A DNA stretch of 64,000 nt from Nematostella vectensis (GCF_932526225.1 NC_064037.1:19159471-19223470); one strand, 5' to 3'; shown: positions 1 through 11,321, counted from the stretch's first letter. The notes: generated from the letters alone by a model not told the origin. A program made the numbers and translations.

Positions 1-75
1 TTATTATTAATTATTAATTATTAATTATCATTTATTAATTATTTTTTATTAATTATTAATTAGTTATTATTATTA
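1..75. repeat. AT microsatellite, right end of a long tract
   Basis: TTATTAATTA-type low-complexity DNA. The same terminal pattern closes the long AT tracts at 3096-3708 and 6699-7317, so this is the end of another long tract that begins outside the window. Confidence 0.9.
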
Positions 76-361
76 AGAGGGTGGTTGCACAGGGGTACAG
101 GATATAAACGGCAGGTTCAAACCCTGCACCTCCAAGACCAAGCCATTGATACCCTGTACGCCTGTGTACTCACTCATTCATAACTTGCACCCCTATGACC
201 TAGTTCTTGATATCATCGACCCTTATTTTCAACCCTTGAAATCCTGTACCCCTTTGACCAACTCTTGTTACCCTATACACCTGTCAACTCACCCACAAAC
301 TCACTTATCTAAACGTCAACTTAACGTCCTTATCTTTACACCCCTGAAAAACCCCCAAGTT

Positions 362-434
362 GATCTGACCTTGATTCGAACCCCGGCCCTCTTGTTTGAG
401 AAGCGAAGCCCGTACCACTGAGCTATCGCGCCAC
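362..434 (-). ncRNA. tRNA-like SINE head, minus
   Basis: A box TAGCTCAGTGG is intact. The B box reads GGTTCGAATCA, its last C lost. The anticodon-loop equivalent is TTCTCAA (CTC, Glu-like). An A5 run at 347-351 would act as a minus-strand T5 terminator. Acceptor pairing is only about 4 of 7, so a working tRNA is unlikely. Confidence 0.6.
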
Positions 435-521
435 TCTCTTGAAAACTAGAAGTAACTACCGTATAGCCTTGTTTACCCAGCCTTAAAAGGCATAGAGTAG
501 TTTTTCCTTGATATCTCAAGA

Positions 522-594
522 GTGGCGCTATGGCTCAGTGGTACGGGCTTCGCTTCTGAAGCAAACGGTCCAGGGTTCGAATCCAGGTAAGATC
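522..594 (+). ncRNA. tRNA-like SINE head, plus
   Basis: A box TGGCTCAGTGG and B box GGTTCGAATCC are both perfect and 32 bp apart. The loop is TTCTGAA (CTG, Gln-like). T5 lies at 605-609. Counting tRNA positions from GGCGCTA at 524 gives 71 nt: an 8-nt D loop, a 5-bp anticodon stem with one mismatch, a 5-nt variable loop, and a T stem with two mismatches. Confidence 0.65.
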
Positions 595-1989
595 AACTAG
601 GGACTTTTTCAGGGGTGTTAAGGTAAGGACAGTGGCATTAGGGGGTTGGTACACAGGGGTGCAGGATATAAACGGCATGGTCACAGGGGTGCAAGTTGGT
701 AAGCGCTTGGTTATACATGGGTAAAGGGTAGTTATGTGATTGGGTGTCATAGGGGTGTAGGTCAGTTAGGGATGGGTAGGCAGGGGTATAGGGTAGTAAG
801 TGCTAGTTCATAGTGGTGTAGCTTAGTTAGGGGTTGGTACTCATGGGTATAGGGTAGTAAGTGCTAAGTCATAGAGGTGTAGCTTAATTAGCGGTGGGTA
901 CTCATGGGTATAGGGTAGTTAGTGCTAGTGCGTAGGGGTTTAGCTTAGTAAGTGGTGGGTACTCAGGGGTATATTGTAGTTACAGCCAAGTCATAAGGGT
1001 GTAGCTTAGTTAGGGGTGGGTATTCAGGGGTATAGGCTAGTTAGTGCTAGGTCGTAGGGGTGTAGCTTAGCTAGGTGTGGGTACCCAGGGGTATAGGCTA
1101 GTTAGTGCTAGGACAGAGGGGTGTAGTTTAGTTACGGGTGGGTACTCAGGGTTATAGGATAGGTAAGTGCTCGGTTATGGGGGTTTAGCTTAGTTAGTGG
1201 TGGGTACTCAGGGGTATATTGTAGTTACAGCCAAGTCATAAGGGTGTAGCTTAGTTAGGGGTGGGTATTCAGGGGTATAGGCTAGTTAGTGCTAGGTCGT
1301 AGGGGTGTAGCTTAGGTAGGTGTGGTTACTCAGGGTTATAGGATAGGTAAGTGCTCGGTTATGGGGGTGTAGTTTAGTTAGGGGTGGGTACTCAGGGTTA
1401 TAGGGTAGGTAAGTGCTCGGTTATAGGGGTGTAGTTTAGTTAGGGTTGGGTATTCAGGGGTATAGGGTAAGTTAGTGCTACGTCACAGGGGTGTAGCTTT
1501 GCAAGGGTTGGGTACTCAGGGGTAAAGTGTAGTTATTGCTAGGTAGTAGGGGTGAGGCTTAGTTAGGGGTAGGTATTCAGGAGTATAGCGTAGTTGGTGC
1601 TAGGTCGTAGGGGTGTAGCTTAATTAGGGGTGGATACTCACGGATATAGGGTAATTTTTATTATTAATTATTATTATTATTAATTATTATAATGTACCCA
1701 TATTACCTAGCTCTTGAATCCCTGTACCTGTTTGAACCATACCCTAAAACCCTGCACCTCCAATACCAAGCCATTGATACCCTGTACCTCATTGTACTCA
1801 CTCATTCATAACTTGCACCCCTATGACCTAGTTCTTGATATCATTGACCCTTATTACCAACCCTTGAAACCCTGTACCCCTTTGACCAACTCTTGTTACC
1901 CTATACACCTTTCAACTCACCCACAAAATCACTTATCTAAACGTCAACTTAACGTTCTTATCTTTACACCCCTGAAAAAATCCCAAGTT

Positions 1990-2062
1990 GATCTGACCTG
2001 GATTCGAACCCCGGCCCTCTTGTTTGAGAAGCGAAGCCCGTACCACTGAGCTATCGCGCCAC
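1990..2062 (-). ncRNA. tRNA-like SINE head, minus
   Basis: Both promoter boxes are perfect. Acceptor position 6 is G and position 67 is C; in plus heads the same pair is T and A, a compensatory difference between the two head types. Confidence 0.65.
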
Positions 2063-2149
2063 TCTCTTGAAAACTAGAAGTAACTACCGTATAGCCTTGT
2101 TTACCCAGCCTTAAAAGGTATAGAGTAGTTTTTCCTTGATATCTCAAGA

Positions 2150-2222
2150 GTGGCGCTATGGCTCAGTGGTACGGGCTTCGCTTCTGAAGCAAACGGTCCA
2201 GGGTTCGAATCCAGGTAAGATC
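2150..2222 (+). ncRNA. tRNA-like SINE head, plus
   Basis: Both boxes perfect; CTG loop; T5 at 2233-2237. Confidence 0.65.
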
Positions 2223-3095
2223 AACTAGGGACTTTTTCAGGGGTGTTAAGGTAAGGACGGTGGCATTAGGGGGTTGGTACACAGGGGTACAGGATATAAA
2301 CGGCATGGTCACAGGGGTGCAAGTTGGTAAGCGCTTGGTTATACATGGGTAAAGGGTAGTTATGTGATTGGGTGTCATAGGGGTGTAGGTCAGTTAGGGA
2401 TGGGTAGGCAGGGGTATAGGGTAGTGAGTGCTAGGTCATAGGGGTGTAGCATAGTTATGGGTTGGTACTCAGGGGTATATGGTAGTAAGTGCTAAGTCAT
2501 AGGGGTGTAGGTCAGTTAGGGATGGCTAGGCAGGGGTATCGGGTAGTTAGTGCTGAGTCGTACGGGATTATCTTAGTTAGGGGTGGGTATTCAGGGGTAT
2601 AGGGTAGTTAGTGTTAGGTAGTAGAGGTGTAGTTTAGTCAGGGTTGGGTATTCAGGGGTATTGGCTAGTTAGTGCTAGGTCGTAGGGGTGTAGCTCAGCT
2701 AGGTGCGGGTACTCAGGGGTATAAGCCAGTTAGTGCTAGGACATAGGGGTGTAGTTTAGTTAGGGGTGGGTACTCAGGGTTATAGGGTAGGTAAGTGCTC
2801 GGTTATAGGGGTGTAGTTTAGTTAGGGTTGGGTACTCAGGGTTATAGGGTAGGCTAGTGCTCGGTTATAGGGGTGTAGTTTAGTTAGGGTTGGGTATTCA
2901 GGGGTATAGGGTAGCTAGTGCTACGTCACAGGGGTGTAGCTAAGCAAGGGTTGGGTACTCAGGGGTAACGTGTAGTTATTGCTAGGTCGTAGGGGTTGGC
3001 TTATTTAGGGGTAGGTATTCAGGAGTATAGCGTAGTTAGTGCTAGGTCGTAGGGGTGTAGCCTAATAAGGGGTGGATACTCAGGGATATAGGGTA

Positions 3096-3124
3096 ATTAT
3101 TATTATTCATTATTATTATTACTA

Positions 3125-3198
<74 letters not shown>

Positions 3199-3708
3199 AT
3201 TATTATTTATTATTTATTATTTATTATTATAATTATTATTTATTATTTATTATTTATTATTTATTATTATAATTATTATTTATTATTTATTATTTTTATT
3301 AATTGTTAATTGTTAATTGTTAATTGTTAATTGTTAATTGTTAATTGTTAATTGTTAATTATTAATTGTTAATTGTTAATTATTAATTATTAATTGTTAA
3401 TTGTTAATTGTTAATTATTAATTGTTAATTGTTAATTGTTAATTGTTAATTGTTAATTATTAATTATTAATTATTAATTATTAATTATTAATTATTAATT
3501 ATTAATTATTAATTATTAATTATTAATTATTATTAATAGTTATTATTATGAGTTATTATTATTAATTACTATTAATCATTATTATTAATTATTATTATTA
3601 ATTATTATTATTAATTATTATCATTATTAGTTATTATTATTAATTATTAATTATTAATTATCATTTATTAATTATTTTTTATTAATTATTAATTAGTTAT
3701 TATTATTA
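3096..3708. repeat. Long AT tract (TTA)n / (TTAATTG)n / (TTAATTA)n
   Basis: Ordered sub-blocks: trinucleotide TTA to about 3200, TTATTTA-type, a heptamer TTAATTG block from about 3300, a TTAATTA block to about 3530, then irregular TTATTA. The open frame through the TTA run codes almost only tyrosine and is not a gene. Confidence 0.95.
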
Positions 3709-3994
3709 GGAGGGTGGTTGCACAGGGGTACAGGATATAAACGGCAGGTTCAAACCCTGCACCTCCAAGACCAAGCCATTGATACCCTGTACGCCTGTGT
3801 ACTCACTCATTCATAACTTGCACCCCTATGACCTAGTTCTTGATATCATCGACCCTTATTTTCAACCCTTGAAATCCTGTACCCCTTTGACCAACTCTTG
3901 TTACCCTATACACCTGTCAACTCACCCACAAACTCACTTATCTAAACGTCAACTTAACGTCCTTATCTTTAAACCCCTGAAAAAACCCCAATTT

Positions 3995-4067
3995 GATCTG
4001 ACCTTGATTCGAACCCCGGCCCTCTTGTTTGAGAAGCGAAGCACGTACCACTGAGCTATCGCGCCAC
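3995..4067 (-). ncRNA. tRNA-like SINE head, minus
   Basis: A box intact; B box ends in A instead of C; D-stem neighbour changed (GCACG for GCCCG on the plus strand). Confidence 0.55.
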
Positions 4068-4154
4068 TCTCTTTAAAACTAGAAGTAACTACCGTATAGC
4101 CTTGTTTACCAAGCCTTATAAGGTATAGAGTAGTTTTTCCTTAATATCTCATGA

Positions 4155-4227
4155 GTGGCGCTATGGCTCAGTGGTACGGGCTTCGCTTCTGAAGCAAACG
4201 GGCCATAGTTCGAATCCAGGTAAGATC
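4155..4227 (+). ncRNA. tRNA-like SINE head, plus, damaged B box
   Basis: A box intact; B box AGTTCGAATCC has lost its first G; CTG loop; T5 at 4238-4242. Confidence 0.55.
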
Positions 4228-5593
4228 AACTAGGGACTTTTTCAGGGGTGTTAAGGTAAGGACGGTGGCATTAGGGGGTGGGTGCACAGGGGTACAGGAT
4301 ATAAACGGCAGGGTCACAAAGGTGCAAGTTGGTAAGCGCTTGGTCATACATGGGTAAAGGGTAGTTATGTGATTGAGTGTCATAGGGGTGTAGGTCAGTT
4401 AGGGATGGGTAGGCAGGGGTATAGGGTAGTAAGTGCTAGGTCATAGGGGTGTAGCTTAATTAGGGGTTGGTACTCATTTTGTATAGGGTAGTAAGTGCTA
4501 AGTCATAGATGTGTAGCTTAATTAGCGGTGGGTACTCATGGGTATAGGGTAGTTAGTGCTAGTTCGTAGGGGTTTGTTTAGTTTGCGGTGGGTACTCAGG
4601 GGTATAGGGTGGTTACAGCCAAGTCATAAGGGTGTAGTTTAGTTAGGGGTGGGTAACTCAGGGTTATAGGGTAGGTAAGTGCTCGGTTATAGGGGTGTAG
4701 TTTAGTTAAGGTTGGGTATTCAGGTGTATAGGGTAGTTAATGCTACGTCATAGAGGTGTAGCCTAATTAGCGGTGGGTACTCATGGGTATAGGGTAGTAA
4801 GTGCTAGGTCATAAGGGTGTAGCTTAGTTAGGGGTGGGTACTCAGGGGTATATTGTAGTTAGTGCTAGATAGGAGAGGTGTAGTTTAGTTAGGGTTGGGT
4901 ATTCAGCGGGTATAGGCTAGTTAGTTCTAGGTCGTAGGGGTGTAGCTAAGCTAGGTGTGGGTACCCAGGGGTATAGGCTAGTTAGTGCTAGGACATAGGG
5001 GTGTAGTTTAGTTACGGGTGGGTACTCAGGGTTATAGGGTAGGTAAGTGCTCGGTTATAGGGGTGTAGTTTTGTTAGGGTTGGGTATTCAGGGGTATAGG
5101 ATAGTTGGTGCTACGTCAACGGGGTGTAGCTTTGCAAATGTTGGGTACTCAGGGGTAAAGTGTAGTTATTGCTAGGTAGTAGGGGCGAGGCTTAGTTAGG
5201 GGTAGGTATTCAGGAGTATAGCGTAGTTCGTGCTAGGTCGTAGGGGTGTAGCTTAATTAGGGGTGGATACTCATGGATATAGGGTAATTATTATAATGTA
5301 CCCATATTACCTAGCTCTTGAATCCCTGTACCTGTTTGAACCATACCCTAAAACCCTGCACCTCCAATACCAAGCCATTGATACCCTGTACCTCATTGTA
5401 CTCACTCATTCATAACTTGCACCCCTATGACCTAGTTCTTGATATCATTGACCCTTATTACCAACCCTTGAAACCCTGTACCCCTTTGACCAACTCTTGT
5501 TACCCTATACACCTTTCAACTCACCCACAAAATCACTTATCTAAACGTCAACTTAACGTTCTTATCTTTACACCCCTGAAAAAATCCCAAGTT

Positions 5594-5666
5594 GATCTGA
5601 CCTGGATTCGAACCCCGGCCCTCTTGTTTGAGAAGCGAAGCCCGTACCACTGAGCTATCGCGCCAC
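5594..5666 (-). ncRNA. tRNA-like SINE head, minus
   Basis: Both boxes perfect; CTC loop with a weak anticodon stem (ACAAG on the 3' side). Confidence 0.65.
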
Positions 5667-5753
5667 TCTCTTGAAAACTAGAAGTAACTACCGTATAGCC
5701 TTGTTTACCCAGCCTTAAAAGGTATAGAGTAGTTTTTCCTTGATATCTCAAGA

Positions 5754-5826
5754 GTGGCGCTATGGCTCAGTGGTACGGGCTTCGCTTCTGAAGCAAACGG
5801 TCCAGGGTTCGAATCCAGGTAAGATC
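5754..5826 (+). ncRNA. tRNA-like SINE head, plus
   Basis: Both boxes perfect; CTG loop; T5 at 5837-5841. Confidence 0.65.
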
Positions 5827-6698
5827 AACTAGGGACTTTTTCAGGGGTGTTAAGGTAAGGACGGTGGCATTAGGGGGTTGGTACACAGGGGTACAGGATA
5901 TAAACGGCATGGTCACAGGGGTGCAAGCTGGTAAGCGCTTGGTTATACATGGGTAAAGGGTAGTTATGTGATTGGGTGTCATAGGGGTGTAGGTCAGTTA
6001 GGGATAGGTAGGCAGGGGTATAGGGTAGTAAGTGCTAGGTCATAGGGGTGTAGCATAGTTATGGGTTGGTACTCAGGGGTATATGGTAGTAAGTGCTAAG
6101 TCATAGGGGTGTAGGTCAGTTAGGGATGGCTAGGCAGGGGTATCGGGTAGTTAGTGCTGAGTCGTACGGGATTATCTTAGTTAGGGGTGGGTATTCAGGG
6201 GTATAGGGTAGTTAGTGTTAGGTAGTAGAGGTGTAGTTTAGTCAGGGTTGGGTATTCAGGGGTATTGGCTAGTTAGTGCTAGGTCGTAGGGGTGTAGCTC
6301 AGCTAGGTGCGGGTACTCAGGGGTATAAGCCAGTTAGTGCTAGGACATAGGGGTGTAGTTTAGTTAGGGGTGGGTACTCAGGGTTATAGGGTAGGTAAGT
6401 GCTCGGTTATAGGGGTGTAGTTTAGTTAGGGTTGGGTACTCAGGGTTATAGGGTAGGCTAGTGCTCGGTTATAGGGGTGTAGTTTAGTTAGGGTTGGGTA
6501 TTCAGGGGTATAGGGTAGCTAGTGCTACGTCACAGGGGTGTAGCTAAGCAAGGGTTGGGTACTCAGGGGTAACGTGTAGTTATGGCTAGGTCGTAGGGGT
6601 TGGCTTATTTAGGGGTAGGTATTCAGGAGTATAGCGTAGTTAGTGCTAGGTCGTAGGGGTGTAGCCTAATAAGGGGTGGATACTCAGGGATATAGGGT

Positions 6699-6737
6699 AA
6701 TTATTATTATTCATTATTATTATTACTATTTTTATTA

Positions 6738-6787
<50 letters not shown>

Positions 6788-7317
6788 ATTATTATTTATT
6801 ATTTATTATTTATTATTTATTATTATAATTATTATTTATTATTTATTATTATTATTAATTGTTAATTGTTAATTGTTAATTGTTAATTGTTAATTGTTAA
6901 TTGTTAATTATTAATTGTTAATTGTTAATTATTAATTGTTAATTGTTAATTGTTAATTGTTAATTATTAATTATTAATTATTAATTATTAATTATTAATT
7001 ATTAATTATTAATTATTAATTATTAATTATTAATTATTAATTATTAATTATTAATTATTAATTATTAATTATTAATTATTAATTTATTATTATTATTATT
7101 ATTATTTTTATTTATTATTAATTATTTATTATTAATTATTATTAATAGTTATTATTATGAGCTATTATTATTAATTACTATTAATCATTATTATTAATTA
7201 TTATTATTAATTATTATTATTAATTATTATCATTTTTAGTTATTATTATTAATTATTAATTATTAATTATCATTTATTAATTATTTTTTATTAATTATTA
7301 ATTAGTTATTATTATTA
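6699..7317. repeat. Long AT tract
   Basis: Same sub-block order as 3096-3708 but with a shorter TTA run and a longer TTAATTA block, showing independent slippage in sister copies. Confidence 0.95.
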
Positions 7318-7603
7318 GGAGGGTGGTTGCACAGGGGTACAGGATATAAACGGCAGGTTCAAACCCTGCACCTCCAAGACCAAGCCATTGATACCCTGTA
7401 CGCCTGTGTACTCACTCATTCATAACTTGCACCCCTATGACCTAGTTCTTGATATCATCGACCCTTATTTTCAACCCTTGAAATCCTGTACCCCTTTGAC
7501 CAACTCTTGTTACCCTATACACCTGTCAACTCACCCACAAACTCACTTATCTAAACGTCAACTTAACGTCCTTATCTTTAAACCCCTGAAAAAACCCCAA
7601 GTT

Positions 7604-7676
7604 GATCTGACCTTGATTCGAACCCCGGCCCTCTTGTTTGAGAAGCGAAGCACGTACCACTGAGCTATCGCGCCAC
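7604..7676 (-). ncRNA. tRNA-like SINE head, minus
   Basis: A box intact; B box with terminal C to A. Confidence 0.55.
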
Positions 7677-7763
7677 TCTCTTTAAAACTAGAAGTAACTA
7701 CCGTATAGCCTTGTGTACCAAGCCTTATAAGGTATAGAGTAGTTTTTCCTTAATATCTCATGA

Positions 7764-7836
7764 GTGGCGCTATGGCTCAGTGGTACGGGCTTCGCTTCTG
7801 AAGCAAACGGGCCAAGGTTCGAATCCAGGTAAGATC
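7764..7836 (+). ncRNA. tRNA-like SINE head, plus
   Basis: Both boxes perfect, unlike its sister at 4155; CTG loop; T5 at 7847-7851. Confidence 0.65.
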
Positions 7837-9202
7837 AACTAGGGACTTTTTCAGGGGTGTTAAGGTAAGGACGGTGGCATTAGGGGGTGGGTGCACAGGG
7901 GTACAGGATATAAACGGCAGGGTCACAGTGGTGCAAGTTGGTAAGCGCTTGGTCATACATGGGTAAAGGGTAGTTATGTGATTGAGTGTCATAGGGGTGT
8001 AGGTCAGTTAGGGATGGGTAGGCAGGGGTATAGGGTAGTAAGTGCTAGGTCATAGGGGTGTAGCTTAATTAGGGGTTGGTACTCATTTTGTATAGGGTAG
8101 TAAGTGCTAAGTCATAGATGTGTAGCTTAATTAGCGGTGGGTACTCATGGGTATAGGGTAGTTAGTGCTAGTTCGTAGGGGTTTGTTTAGTTCGCGGTGG
8201 GTACTCAGGGGTATAGGATGGTTACAGCCAAGTCATAAGGGTGTAGTTTAGTTAGGGGTGGGTAACTCAGGGTTATAGGGTAGGTAAGTGCTCGGTTATA
8301 GGGGTGTAGTTTAGTTAAGGTTGGGTATTCAGGTGTATAGGGTAGTTAATGCTACGTCATAGAGGTGTAGCATAATTAGCGGTGGGTACTCATGGGTATA
8401 GGGTAGTAAGTGCTAGGTCATAAGGGTGTAGCTTAGTTAGGGGTGGGTACTCAGGGGTATATTGTAGTTAGTGCTAGATAGGAGAGGTGTAGTTTAGTTA
8501 GGGTTGGGTATTCAGCGGGTATAGGCTAGTTAGTTCTAGGTCGTAGGGGTGTAGCTAAGCTAGGTGTGGGTACCCAGGGGTATAGGCTAGTTAGTGCTAG
8601 GACATAGGGGTGTAGTTTAGTTACGGGTGGGTACTCAGGGTTATAGGGTAGGTAAGTGCTCGGTTATGAGGGTGTAGTTTTGTTAGGGTTGGGTATTCAG
8701 GGGTATAGGATAGTTGGTGCTACGTCAACGGGGTGTAGCTTTGCAAATGTTGGGTACTCAGGGGTAAAGTGTAGTTATTGCTAGGTAGTAGGGGCGAGGC
8801 TTAGTTAGGGGTAGGTATTCAGGAGTATAGCGTAGTTCGTGCTAGGTCGTAGGGGTGTAGCTTAATTAGGGGTGGATACTCATGGATATAGGGTAATTAT
8901 TATAATGTACCCATATTACCTAGCTCTTGAATCCCTATACCTGTTTGAACCATACCCTAAAACCCTGCACCTCCAAGACCAAGCCATTGATACCCTGTAC
9001 GCCTGTGTACTCACTCATTCATAACTTGCACCCCTATAACCTAGTTCTTGATATCATCGACCCTTATTATCAACCCATGAAATCCTGTACCCCTTTGACC
9101 AACTCTTGTTACCCTATACACCTATCAACTCACCCACAAAATCACTTATCTAAACGTCAACTTAACGTCCTTATATTTACACCCCTGAAAAAATCCCAAG
9201 TT

Positions 9203-9275
9203 GATCTGGCCTGGATTCGAACCCCGGCCCTCTTGTTTGAGAAGCGAAGCCCGTATCACTGAGCTATCGCGCCAC
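9203..9275 (-). ncRNA. tRNA-like SINE head, minus, damaged A box
   Basis: B box perfect; A box ends GTGA, losing the second of the paired Gs. Confidence 0.5.
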
Positions 9276-9362
9276 TCTCTTGAAAACTAGAAGTAACTAC
9301 CGTATAGCCTTGTTTACCCAGCCTTATAAGGTATAGAGTAGTTTTCCCTTGATGTCTCGAGG

Positions 9363-9435
9363 GTGGCGCTATGGCTCAGTGGTGCGGGCTTCGCTTCTCA
9401 ATCAAACGGGCCAGGGTTCGAATCCAGGTAAGATC
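9363..9435 (+). ncRNA. tRNA-like SINE head, plus, CTC/TCAAA subtype
   Basis: Both boxes perfect. The loop TTCTCAA is followed by TCAAA, which breaks the closing C-G pair of the anticodon stem. T5 at 9446-9450. The same subtype recurs at 15211 and 22305. Confidence 0.6.
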
Positions 9436-10307
9436 AACTACGGACTTTTTCAGGGGTGTTAAGGTAAGGACGGTGGCATTAGGGAGTGGGTGCACAGGGG
9501 TACAGGATATAAACGGCAGAGTCACAGGGGAGCAAGTTGGTAAGCGCTTGGTCATACATGGGTAAATGGTAGTTATGTGATTGGGTGTCATAGGGGTGTA
9601 GGTCAGTTAGGGATGGGTATTCAGGGGTATAGGGTAGTAAGTGCTAGGTCATAGGGGTGTAGCATAGTTATGGGTTGGTACTCAGGGGTATATGGTAGTA
9701 AGTGCTAAGTCATAGGGGTGTAGGTCAGTTAGGGATGGCTAGGCAGGGGTATCGGGTAGTTAGTGCTGAGTCGTACGGGATTATCTTAGTTAGGGATGGG
9801 TATTCAGGGGTATAGGGTAGTTAGTGTTAGGTAGTAGAGGTGTAGTTTAGTCAGGGTTGGGTATTCAGGGGTATTGGCTAGTTAGTGCTAGGTCGTAGGG
9901 GTGTAGCTCAGCTAGGTGCGGGTACTCAGGGGTATAAGCCAGTTAGTGCTAGGACATAGGGGTGTAGTTTAGTTAGGGGTGGGTACTCAGGGTTATAGGG
10001 TAGGTAAGTGCTCGGTTATAGGGGTGTAGTTTAGTTAGGGTTGGGTACTCAGGGTTATAGGGTAGGCTAGTACTCGGTTATAGGGGTGTAGTTTAGTTAG
10101 GGTTGGGTATTCAGGGGTATAGGGTAGCTAGTGCTACGTCACAGGGGTGTAGCTAAGCAAGGGTTGGGTACTCAGGGGTAACGTGTAGTTATTGCTAGGT
10201 CGTAGGGGTTGGCTTATTTAGGGGTAGGTATTCAGGAGTATAGCGTAGTTAGTGCTAGGTCGTAGGGGTGTAGCCTAATAAGGGGTGGATACTCAGGGAT
10301 ATAGGGT

Positions 10308-10962
<655 letters not shown>

Positions 10963-11248
10963 GGAGGGTGGTTGCACAGGGGTACAGGATATAAACGACA
11001 GGTTCAAACCCTGCACCTCCAAGACCAAGCCATTGATACCCTGTACGCCTGTGTACTCACTCATTCATAACTTGCACCCCTATGACCTAGTTCTTGATAT
11101 CATCGACCCTTATTTTCAACCCTTGAAATCCTGTACCCCTTTGACCAACTCTTGTTACCCTATACACCTGTCAACTCACCCACAAACTCACTTATCTAAA
11201 CGTCAACTTAACGTCCTTATCTTTAAACCCCTGAAAAAACCCCAAGTT

Positions 11249-11321
11249 GATCTGACCTTGATTCGAACCCCGGCCCTCTTGTTTGAGAAGCGAAGCACGT
11301 ACCACTGAGCTATCGCGCCAC
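11249..11321 (-). ncRNA. tRNA-like SINE head, minus
   Basis: A box intact; terminal base of B box changed. Confidence 0.55.

Larger units (their letters stand above)
76..1653. repeat. Palindromic unit 522, hybrid left arm
   Basis: The left arm (76-361) starts with a 39-bp piece of right-arm sequence (77-115) that switches at once to C-rich left-arm sequence. Then come the minus head 362-434, spacer 435-521 with CCTTAAAAGG at 481-490, and plus head 522-594. The G-rich tail 610-1653 holds about 17 periods of 61 bp, the first four diverged. A short AT tract (1654-1691) follows. Units are named by the start of the plus head. Confidence 0.85.
1692..3095. repeat. Palindromic unit 2150, full left arm
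   Basis: The complete left arm 1692-1989 opens with TGTACCCATATTACCTAG. Minus head 1990-2062, spacer 2063-2149 with CCTTAAAAGG at 2109-2118, plus head 2150-2222, G-rich tail 2238-3095 (about 14 periods). It pairs with unit 522 as the second half of a 3.6-kb dimer. Confidence 0.85.
3709..5286. repeat. Palindromic unit 4155, hybrid left arm
   Basis: Left arm 3709-3994 with the right-arm stub as in unit 522; minus head 3995-4067; spacer with CCTTATAAGG at 4114-4123; plus head 4155-4227; G-rich tail 4243-5286 (about 17 periods). Only about 10 bp of AT separates it from the next unit. Confidence 0.85.
5297..6698. repeat. Palindromic unit 5754, full left arm
   Basis: Near-identical to unit 2150. 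Left arm 5297-5593, minus head 5594-5666, CCTTAAAAGG at 5713-5722, plus head 5754-5826, G-rich tail 5842-6698 (about 14 periods). Confidence 0.85.
7318..8893. repeat. Palindromic unit 7764, hybrid left arm
   Basis: Near copy of unit 4155. Left arm 7318-7603, minus head 7604-7676, plus head 7764-7836, G-rich tail 7852-8893 (about 17 periods). Confidence 0.85.
8905..10307. repeat. Palindromic unit 9363, full left arm
   Basis: Left arm 8905-9202, minus head 9203-9275, plus head 9363-9435, G-rich tail 9451-10307 (about 14 periods). The plus head is of another subtype than in units 2150 and 5754, while the tail matches theirs, so a switch between lineages lies within or near the head. Confidence 0.85.

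Noticed and set aside
522-594. Functional tRNA-Gln or tRNA-Glu gene
   Set aside because: Three of seven acceptor pairs and two of five T-stem pairs fail, position 26 appears missing, and the copies are embedded in a satellite. Better read as a SINE-like head.
610-1653. CRISPR-like array of repeats and spacers
   Set aside because: The whole 61-bp period repeats, with no unique spacers, in a eukaryotic satellite context; there are no cas-type genes.
3072-3272. Tyrosine-rich open frame (also at 10285 and 17978)
   Set aside because: It is translation of the ATT/TTA microsatellite.
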